Shown here in pieces: positions 57,596 through 64,000 of a stretch of DNA of 64,000 nucleotides. Positions within the stretch are counted from its first letter, which is position 1, and each line of letters opens with the position of its first letter. The notes beneath the pieces were generated by a model, which had not been told where the DNA came from, made no database searches, and saw only the letters and a list, made by a program, of their open reading frames with translations. The stretch spans positions 186,001 through 250,000 of the forward strand of contig JAGKWQ010000001.1 in NCBI GenBank assembly GCA_021151825.1, in the 5' to 3' direction. Origin of the DNA: Cellvibrionaceae bacterium. Its GTDB lineage: Bacteria; Pseudomonadota; Gammaproteobacteria; Pseudomonadales; Cellvibrionaceae. The position numbers and the translations under genes were made by a program.

Positions 57596-60589
57596 ATGAA
57601 AGCTCCATTACTATCAGCAGTCATGCTGAGTATGTTATTGGCCGCCTGTGGTGGCTCAGGTAAATCATCTTCAAATTCCACATCAAGTACAGTAAGTAGC
57701 GCCGTGCAAAGCACCTCCAGTTCCAGCGTGATGTCAATAAGCAGTAGTGTAGAATCCAGTTCGAGCAAGGAATCCTCCAGTTCCTCAACCGGGGCTTATG
57801 TATCGCTCGACAATGGTGAAGAGGTAATTAGTTTTGATGGAACTAAAGTCACATGGAAAGACAAAGAATGGACGCTTGATCAATACACAATATTTATCGA
57901 CTATCGCCTGGACGAATTTCAAAACGTAAATTCTCCTTATGCATTCAAATCACTGCAAGATGCAAAAGCGGCCGGAGCAATTATTTCGGGGACGATAGAT
58001 AAACGAATGACTGTGCTTATTGCACCCGGGGTATATTGGATTGACGACCCTGATGATGGATTTATTCGCCCTGATCGCCCGGAGGGTAATCACGAAGAAG
58101 GTTTATATGGCATGACCATTACCAGCGATTGGTTATACCTTCTGGGTTTAAACAGCAATAAATTTAATGTGACGTTTGCGGCCGCGCGCGGCCAACAGCA
58201 AGGTGCCGACGGCAATTTTAATTTATTTAGAATAAATTCAATCGGCTTCATGACTGAGAACGTCACCTTCGGCAACTATGTCAATGTCGATTTACATTTT
58301 CCACTTGATGCCAGGCTGCCAGAAGATAAACGACTCAGCCGCTCAAAACGTTTTGATGCCATTTCACAAGCGCAACTCTTTGGCGGCAGCACTGTTTCAA
58401 ATGCGATAGCGATTAACACCGCATTTATCAGCCGACTTAATCTTTCGCCATTTAACGCGCTCTATATTAATTGCCATGTTGAATCCAGTGGGCACTCGGG
58501 CGGTGGTAGCACGTACATCAATAGCACGCTGTATTTCTACAACACTAACTTTAGCGGCGGAACACAATTTTATAATTCGGATATTTATCTTGAACCGCTT
58601 TCTGTTAACACATCCGGTATCACCACTTACGAACAAGGTTTTGGCGATAGCACAAGCACCTCGGGCAGAGCAATTGATACCCGGTTCCACCGCGGTTCAA
58701 CATTATTAAATCATCCGGTAACACCTGATATGCCAGCGGGAATTTCATGGGCTACCAGAACTCCGAAAAGCCCTACAACACGCAGCTATCAATATAATGT
58801 CACGCTGGATGGTAAACCCTACATTATTCAGGATCATTTCACGCCAGGTGCATCAGTTGTCATTCCTGATAACAGTGAATTGCTTAAAGCATATCGGATC
58901 GAGAATGACGGGCAGATTTATTACAACCTCCAAAACATTTTGGGTCTCAACGATTTTAACGGCAACAACGCGATCTACCTTCCCTATGCTAATGTTCCGG
59001 CGATTTCCTCAGCAGAATTGAAACAAGGTGTAGCAGACGGTTATTACCGAACTATTCCGAGAACCGCGAGCCTTAACCGTGTCGGTAGCAATACACCTAT
59101 TCGCACTGGTGAGGCAGCAGCAACGTTTAATACAAGCGCAGAGACGGGCAGAACAGCTGGCCTTGGAGAATGGACATTTGCGGCATACGATTACAATTCT
59201 GATCACACACTCGCCATTGATCCAGTAACAAAAAAATACAGATCGGCAACCTACGTTAATTTGCAAATGACTGGCAACAGTGTCGACGTGACATCCACAT
59301 TGACCGGCTACGAGGAAAAAACAATTCTTCTTGTAGCGAAAAACACCCTCGGCATAGAAGCAGCAATCCTCGCAACGATTCAACCCAAATATATCGATCC
59401 GCCGGTATTTACATCGGAAGGCGAGCCGGAAATTATTATTGGAACAAATGGAAAAGCACGGCTTGAATATGCATTCCAAATAGCAGGTACCGGCTTGCTG
59501 GATACATCGATCATCACCTGGTATCGCGTGGATGCGCAAGGCAATGCAATTCCGCTCATTGTTAGCCGTCTCAATAAACCTGAGCAGGAGTACACCATCA
59601 GCGAAGGTGATATTGGTTATTATCTGATGGCTGAAATTACTCCCAAATACAATGTCAGTGAACTTTCAACAGTAAAGACAACCTTTAAATCCACTTACCT
59701 GATAACCAGGAATGATGTGGAAACAAGAACTGACACTAACGGCAAAAAAGTGTCCCGGGTTGAAACGAACTTCAACAACATGCCTATCGATCCACAACCG
59801 CAAATAATTCCCGGCACATGGACACGCACCAATGGCCAAGGTGGCAGCGGCTGGGTCTGGGCTGACGGTTCCACAACCCAAGGTGCTGCAGGTTTTCCGG
59901 GGCTACAAACTGGATCACCCGATAGACAATCCCGCCTGCATTACCAGCCAGCGGGAAATAAATTTGGCGACGTTACCCTTACGGTGAAATTAGCTCCGAA
60001 TAAATCAGCAGGGCAAGGGTTTGGATCTGCACCGGACTTTTTAGATATTTACATTAAGTCAGACGGGGTAAGAAACGATGCAATTGTCCGTGGTGAGCCG
60101 GGCGCGGTAAATGGCTATGCCCTGCGCTTCCAGCGACTGGCGGCTCCTGAAATCGGAGAGTTAGGTTTTGATGGTGGCGGTGCAGTAGCGGGGCTTGCTG
60201 TTTATCTGGTTGAAATTAAAGATGGCAAAGCCTCCGCAGTCCGATATGACAGCAGCAACCGCCCTTTCGGTTCAACTTTACCGCAAGTGATGTGGAATCC
60301 GGAAAATCCATCCGTGAAATACAATCACGGCGTTATGGTAAGCGCGTATTTGTCCGAACTTACCGTAGAACTCAGTTTGGTTAATGGTAAATTGGTGGCA
60401 AATATTTCTTCCACCAAAGAAGCGCGCTCCGGTGATGCATTCAATTATTTAAGACAGGTTCATCTGGAAGCAGATGTTCAAATGTCCGACCTCGGTGGAG
60501 TAGGCATGTACTACAGCAGTTCGACCGGCAGTGATAACTCTACAGTGCTGACTTATTGGAAGGCGAATATCTCCATCACTGAAGATTAA
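57596..60589 (+). CDS. Lipoprotein with poly-Ser linker and pectinesterase-like beta-helix domain
   Basis: The 997-aa protein starts with a lipoprotein signal (MKAPLLSAVMLSMLLAACGG; lipidated Cys at 18), then a Ser-rich linker (about 20-67), typical of Cellvibrio carbohydrate-active enzymes. The catalytic region (about 70-470) has beta-helix features with repeated stacks of N, S and aromatic residues (IDKRMTVLIAPGVYWIDD, MTENVTFGNYVNVD, ALYINCHVESSGHSGGGSTYINSTLYFYNTNF) as in pectinesterases and pectate-lyase-like enzymes, but no family was pinned down and catalytic residues were not verified. The C-terminal half has Ig-like (about 560-720) and lectin-like (about 735-997) regions. It is probably secreted and attached to the outer membrane. 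Confidence 0.75.
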   Translation: MKAPLLSAVMLSMLLAACGGSGKSSSNSTSSTVSSAVQSTSSSSVMSISSSVESSSSKESSSSSTGAYVSLDNGEEVISFDGTKVTWKDKEWTLDQYTIFIDYRLDEFQNVNSPYAFKSLQDAKAAGAIISGTIDKRMTVLIAPGVYWIDDPDDGFIRPDRPEGNHEEGLYGMTITSDWLYLLGLNSNKFNVTFAAARGQQQGADGNFNLFRINSIGFMTENVTFGNYVNVDLHFPLDARLPEDKRLSRSKRFDAISQAQLFGGSTVSNAIAINTAFISRLNLSPFNALYINCHVESSGHSGGGSTYINSTLYFYNTNFSGGTQFYNSDIYLEPLSVNTSGITTYEQGFGDSTSTSGRAIDTRFHRGSTLLNHPVTPDMPAGISWATRTPKSPTTRSYQYNVTLDGKPYIIQDHFTPGASVVIPDNSELLKAYRIENDGQIYYNLQNILGLNDFNGNNAIYLPYANVPAISSAELKQGVADGYYRTIPRTASLNRVGSNTPIRTGEAAATFNTSAETGRTAGLGEWTFAAYDYNSDHTLAIDPVTKKYRSATYVNLQMTGNSVDVTSTLTGYEEKTILLVAKNTLGIEAAILATIQPKYIDPPVFTSEGEPEIIIGTNGKARLEYAFQIAGTGLLDTSIITWYRVDAQGNAIPLIVSRLNKPEQEYTISEGDIGYYLMAEITPKYNVSELSTVKTTFKSTYLITRNDVETRTDTNGKKVSRVETNFNNMPIDPQPQIIPGTWTRTNGQGGSGWVWADGSTTQGAAGFPGLQTGSPDRQSRLHYQPAGNKFGDVTLTVKLAPNKSAGQGFGSAPDFLDIYIKSDGVRNDAIVRGEPGAVNGYALRFQRLAAPEIGELGFDGGGAVAGLAVYLVEIKDGKASAVRYDSSNRPFGSTLPQVMWNPENPSVKYNHGVMVSAYLSELTVELSLVNGKLVANISSTKEARSGDAFNYLRQVHLEADVQMSDLGGVGMYYSSSTGSDNSTVLTYWKANISITED

Positions 60590-60633
60590 ACTGGATGCTA
60601 AAAAAACCTGATTTATAAGAGGCTTGGACCATC

Positions 60634-60667
60634 AAAAAACCTCCAGTTATGCTGGAGGTTTTTTTTG
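60634..60667 (+). terminator. Intrinsic terminator after beta-helix lipoprotein gene
   Basis: CCTCCAG (60640-60646) and CTGGAGG (60652-60658) with loop TTATG, preceded by AAAAAA and followed by eight Ts. It lies 51 bases after the stop codon. Confidence 0.9.
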
Positions 60668-60884
60668 GTTTCAATTCACGATTGCTAAAAATATTTCAAA
60701 CCTGGATTCACTGAAAAATTTTACCCGTTATGCTCAATTGGTTATTTTATCAGCTCATACCGTGCTCTTCTTTTTAAGGACAGGTTTAAAATGCTGTAAA
60801 AATTAGTGCGCACCTTAAAAAAGTCGATGCAGGCCAGAAGAATAAAGTCCCCCGGACCATTACCCAATAATAGCTGCCAGGATA

Positions 60885-61130
60885 TTACAGCAACACCTTT
60901 GGCGCGGAGTTATGCAAATCAATAATCGTAGCTGCCGCTTTATCCGCTTCCCGCTCCAAATCATCCCACGCATTCGCTGCGCAAGCAGTATGCACCTCAT
61001 GACTCTGTAAACCCAGCGCGTCAATATTCAGATAAATATGTGAATCGTTTTCTTTTAAAACAATGGTATAACTTAACCCCGCATGGACTTTATGTTTTGC
61101 AGCTGGAGCATCAGTAGTTGCCATGTTCAA
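60885..61130 (-). CDS. Small hypothetical protein
   Basis: The 81-aa protein (KHKVHAGLSYTIVLKENDSHIYLNIDALGLQSHEVHTACAANAWDDLEREADKAAATIIDLHNSA) is not recognised. It appears soluble, with a beta-rich first half and a helical acidic second half. Two Cys are present. The stop is followed by TAATATCC. No neighbour suggests a role. It may be a stress- or immunity-like small protein. Confidence 0.5.
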   Translation of the reverse strand: MNMATTDAPAAKHKVHAGLSYTIVLKENDSHIYLNIDALGLQSHEVHTACAANAWDDLEREADKAAATIIDLHNSAPKVLL

Positions 61131-61408
61131 GTCCTCTACATCTGTGATGAACTGTTGAAACCACTATGGTGATTGCACTAACCAATGACAAAACACGATG
61201 TGCAACGCATAACATTGCACTCATTAACATCGACCTGCCAGGAGCCATTAAAGTTTCAATGCGCGAGCATCTTCCTTAAAGCCGAAATGACAGATTTCCA
61301 ATTTTTTTAGACAAATAACTAACATTGTCTGGTTGATGGTTAACAGATATTAACTGGAGCTTATGAATAGCGCTAATTACACTGTGGCATTTTTTGCAAT
61401 GGAAAATA

Positions 61409-62464
61409 ATGATGAATAGCAATCGGTTTTATGAAATAGATTTGCTGCGCCTTATTTCAGCAGTGCTAGTGGTGTTATTTCACTATACTTTTGTTGGCTC
61501 AGCTCTGGGTTTTGCGCCCCTGCCACGCACTGATGCATTTGGCGAGTATGGGCGCTATATGTATTTGGGCATTAACTTCTTTTTTATTATCAGCGGATTT
61601 GTAATTTTACTTAGTGCTGAAGATGGCAAACCGCGTCAATTTATTGTTTCCCGTTTTATTCGCCTTTACCCTGCGTATTGGTTGTGTGTAATTCTAACCG
61701 CAACTGCCGCGGTGTTATTTAACCAACCAGCATTTCAAGTGAGCTGGCCGCATTTCCTCGTTAACCTGACCATGCTGCAAAACGGTTTTGATGTGCCTCT
61801 GGTAGATGGCGTTTATTGGACACTGTGGATAGAGCTGAATTTTTATGCTCTGGTATTGGTGATGATTTGGTTGCGGTTGCTGCGCTTCTTGCCATGGTTT
61901 TGTGGTGCGGTATTGATTGCATCGATTATCGCCTTGGGCACACCACTTGCGATTAACGTTGAACATTTTGTTGTTGGTTTTCCACACTGGGCCGGGTATT
62001 TTGCTTGTGGTTGCGTATTGTATCTGGTGAGATCGCGCGGTTTTAATTGGGGTTATGGTGTGCTGCTGCTGTTGAGTGTGATTTTCTGTGTGCGTCAAAA
62101 CCAGGAATTTACCGAACTAATGATCAGTTGGTACAACGTGGATTTCAAAACCTGGGTGAGTGTAAGCTCGACGCTACTATTTTTTGCAATATTGTCGATA
62201 GTTGCTTTGCGTAAAAACGGATTGCTCCGCGACCCTCGTTTTTATTATCTGGGCGTATTGACTTACCCGCTGTATCTACTGCATGAGAATATTGGTTTTA
62301 TGATGTTTAATGCCTGGCATGACCTGATACCTGGCCCGGTATTAATAGGCAGTGTTGTGATATTTATGTTGATTGCCGCATGGTTGATACATCGTTGGGT
62401 CGAAAAGCCCCTGCAAGTATTTTTAAAGCGTGTGCTGCAACCTGCGACTGAACGTACAAACTAA
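61409..62464 (+). CDS. Acyltransferase 3 family membrane enzyme (OafA/YrhL-like)
   Basis: The 351-aa integral membrane protein has the acyltransferase-3 signature: RFYEIDLLRLISAVLVVLFHYTFVG at the N-terminus (H-in-helix-1 motif), FFFIISGFVI near 58 and SRFIRLYPAYWLCV near 84 (with the conserved Arg), and about ten membrane segments. It transfers acyl groups to sugars or lipids, for example O-acetylation of surface polysaccharide. The ATG at 61409 has GGAAAA upstream; the next ATG at 61412 is equally possible. It is followed by a bidirectional hairpin at 62491. No polysaccharide gene cluster is visible nearby. Confidence 0.93.
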   Translation: MMNSNRFYEIDLLRLISAVLVVLFHYTFVGSALGFAPLPRTDAFGEYGRYMYLGINFFFIISGFVILLSAEDGKPRQFIVSRFIRLYPAYWLCVILTATAAVLFNQPAFQVSWPHFLVNLTMLQNGFDVPLVDGVYWTLWIELNFYALVLVMIWLRLLRFLPWFCGAVLIASIIALGTPLAINVEHFVVGFPHWAGYFACGCVLYLVRSRGFNWGYGVLLLLSVIFCVRQNQEFTELMISWYNVDFKTWVSVSSTLLFFAILSIVALRKNGLLRDPRFYYLGVLTYPLYLLHENIGFMMFNAWHDLIPGPVLIGSVVIFMLIAAWLIHRWVEKPLQVFLKRVLQPATERTN

Positions 62465-62483
62465 ATATCCGTACCCGATTGTA

Positions 62484-62511
62484 AATAAAAAGCCAGCTCT
62501 TTGAGCTGGCC
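62484..62511 (-). terminator. Terminator between acyltransferase gene and small minus-strand gene
   Basis: On the minus strand GCCAGCT-CAAAG-AGCTGGC is followed by TTTTTATTT (62491-62484). The hairpin can end transcripts from the minus-strand gene at 62593 and probably from the acyltransferase gene. Confidence 0.75.
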
Positions 62512-62592
62512 GCGCTTGAAACCAATAAGCCGTGTATGTTTATATTGTTACACGTTTAAACTATTACACACTTAGTTTACCGTATCAAAAAT

Positions 62593-62937
62593 TCAGGACT
62601 TATAGCAATCCCAGTATCGCTTGCACCTCACACCTAAATAAGGAGCAAGCTTATTTCCCGCCGATGTATCTACCAGGCACTCAAGAAAAATAGTGCAAAT
62701 AGCGTTTGCATTATTATTGCTATCATCCGTATCGCTAGAAACTATTTCTTCAAACGCTACACAGAGAGTGCTGAGCTGCAATCGACTGAGCGATTCAAAA
62801 TTGTGTTGGTAGAAATCAAGAAATGAACCCATGACGTCATGGGGGGTAAAACCTCCATCAGCCGCTTTGTAAATATCGTCTTGCTCCCAGTGTTTTTTGA
62901 ACCCGGGTATAATTTTTATGAGCAATGAATCAAGCAC
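62593..62937 (-). CDS. Small hypothetical protein (immunity-protein-like)
   Basis: The 114-aa protein (MLDSLLIKIIPGFKKHWEQDDIYKAADGGFTPHDVMGSFLDFYQHNFESLSRLQLSTLCVAFEEIVSSDTDD...) is soluble, helical and acidic, in the style of small immunity or DUF7674-type proteins (pattern H-D-V-M-G-x-F-x-x-F and late Cys-rich LGVRCKRYWDCYKS). No toxin gene is adjacent. The function is not assigned. The start at 62937 has AGGAGAT upstream on the minus strand (GCAGGAGATGCCGTG), a good ribosome site. Confidence 0.6.
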   Translation of the reverse strand: MLDSLLIKIIPGFKKHWEQDDIYKAADGGFTPHDVMGSFLDFYQHNFESLSRLQLSTLCVAFEEIVSSDTDDSNNNANAICTIFLECLVDTSAGNKLAPYLGVRCKRYWDCYKS

Positions 62938-63226
62938 GGCATCTCCTGCAACACGAATAATTTAATTGGCCGTGCAGACTATATATCCCCACACTTTACT
63001 TTTCTATATTTTGATCAAACCACTGCAATATTCCCAAATATTCATATTATTCGCGCCCGAACCCATGGCCAAAACAGACTCTTTGAGCGATGTATGAATA
63101 AGAAATGTGCCCCTGCTGTCATGAAAACATCTCTATTCAAATTTCTGATGATGTATGATTATTCATAATATATTGCTGCCCTATCATCGTTGAACAATCG
63201 TTCTTTTTAAATTTCAAGGTTGAATC

Positions 63227-64000
63227 ATGAATACAATGTCGCATGCCCATAAATTTTTGTCCGGTGGCGGTGAGATGGGCCAGCGCATACGGGAATATGA
63301 TTGGGATGCATCGTCATTAGGAAATCCTTCAAGCTGGCCACAAAGCCTTAAAACCACAGTCAGGCTTATATTGTCCTCCGCGCATCCGATGTTTATTTGG
63401 TGGGGTTCAACACTAATACAGTTTTATAACGATGGATATCGCGCATCTATTGGATCAGAACGTCACCCGCACGCATTGGGTCAATTAGGGAAAGAATGCT
63501 GGAGTGAAATCTGGCCGATTATTGGCCCGCAAATCGAGCACGTAATGCGCGGTGAAGGAAGCGTGTGGAAAGAGGATCACTTGGTCCCCATAACCAGAAA
63601 TGGCCAACTGGAAGATGTATATTGGACTTACACTTACGACCCCATCTACGACGAAGCGGCACCGAATGAAGTGGGAGGAGTGCTGGTCATTGTTACTGAA
63701 ACAACCGACTACATTAAATTGCAACAAAAGCAGAGTCGCGAAGAAGCGCGCTGGCGCGATCTGTTTTCTAAATCTCCCTCTTTTATGTGTACGCTCATGG
63801 GGCGAGAACACGTATTTCAATATGCCAATCCGCGCTACCTTGAATTGGTTGCGAACAGAGATATTTTAAATAAACCATTACGCGAAGCGCTGCCTGAAGT
63901 GTTTAAACAAGGCTTCGGCGATTTATTGGATCAAGTTTATGAAAGCGGCCAATCGCATACGGGTGTTGCGGTACCTATATCGCTGCTGGATGGATGTGGC
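63227..64000 (+). CDS. PAS-domain sensor kinase, N-terminal part, runs off the window
   Basis: 258 codons are open from ATG 63227 to the window end. It begins MNTMSHAHKFLSGGGEMGQRI and continues with a PAS domain similar in sequence to the kinase at 54756 (both contain W-W-G-x-x-L-I-Q-F-Y-N-D-x-Y-R and E-R-H-P-x-A-L-G-Q). A second PAS starts near residue 175 (DLFSKSPSFMCTLMGREHVFQYANPRYLELV). It is probably a paralogous histidine kinase or GGDEF protein; the catalytic end is beyond the window. Confidence 0.85.
   Translation, partial: MNTMSHAHKFLSGGGEMGQRIREYDWDASSLGNPSSWPQSLKTTVRLILSSAHPMFIWWGSTLIQFYNDGYRASIGSERHPHALGQLGKECWSEIWPIIGPQIEHVMRGEGSVWKEDHLVPITRNGQLEDVYWTYTYDPIYDEAAPNEVGGVLVIVTETTDYIKLQQKQSREEARWRDLFSKSPSFMCTLMGREHVFQYANPRYLELVANRDILNKPLREALPEVFKQGFGDLLDQVYESGQSHTGVAVPISLLDGCG

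Noticed and set aside
61715..62098. A 127-aa minus-strand frame inside the acyltransferase gene
   Set aside because: Antisense to a well-supported membrane enzyme; composition (Gln/His/Asn) is typical of such shadows.

Overview
The window looks like a gammaproteobacterial chromosome, most likely Cellvibrio or another Cellvibrionaceae. The pointers are the rnr-rlmB pair with a long Lys/Ala-rich RNase R tail, a lipoprotein with a poly-Ser linker in front of a beta-helix carbohydrate-active domain, and a TonB siderophore receptor behind a Fur box. The assignment is inferred from gene content; no rRNA is present.

Layout. 1-4713 is backbone: rlmB and rnr on the minus strand, then tRNA-Leu(CAG) on the plus strand. 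The tRNA's intrinsic terminator is split by a Tn7-like transposon at 4738-40045 (about 35.3 kb). The terminator's left arm lies at 4719-4732 and its right arm at 40049-40063. The element has matching ends (TGTCGG...CCGACA) with repeated TnsB-type sites, and a core of tnsAB (fused), tnsC, tniQ and a HAD gene at 15.3-21.1 kb. There are no cas genes, no CRISPR array and no tnsE, so TniQ presumably directs insertion to the tRNA gene.

Cargo left of the core: a HigA-type and an AbrB-type antitoxin without visible toxins, a giant DUF4365-TPR protein, an unrecognised 588-aa protein, a DUF4236 protein and a DEDD exonuclease-like protein. Cargo right of the core: a DUF4238 gene with a structured, terminator-ended RNA downstream; a ubiquitin-like operon (Ubl, ThiF/E1, DUF6527) with a divergent HTH + ImmA/IrrE pair like the CapH/CapP regulators of defence operons; then an 11-kb NAD+/ADP-ribose block. 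That block holds NadV, NadM-Nudix, NrtR, three ADP-ribosylglycohydrolases, NADAR, DUF4291, an ADP-ribosylation-associated protein, SPFH, a NAD-kinase-like protein, a 2OG-Fe oxygenase and a dual-specificity phosphatase. It combines NAD+ rebuilding from nicotinamide with removal of ADP-ribose marks.

40-51 kb is a second, older accessory region. It holds a decayed tRNA-Leu copy with its own terminator, MITE-like repeats, a HEPN/nuclease-like gene, a BRCT protein, a UUCG-capped structured element, and an array in which five minus-strand genes are each followed by a plus-strand copy of one small gene (one intact, four decayed). Two large proteins (44.1-45.8 and 51.2-54.2 kb) look like secreted effectors of extracellular contractile injection systems.

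54.7-64 kb returns to backbone-like content: a hybrid histidine kinase, a large beta-helix lipoprotein, an acyltransferase, small unknown genes and the start of a second PAS sensor kinase that leaves the window.
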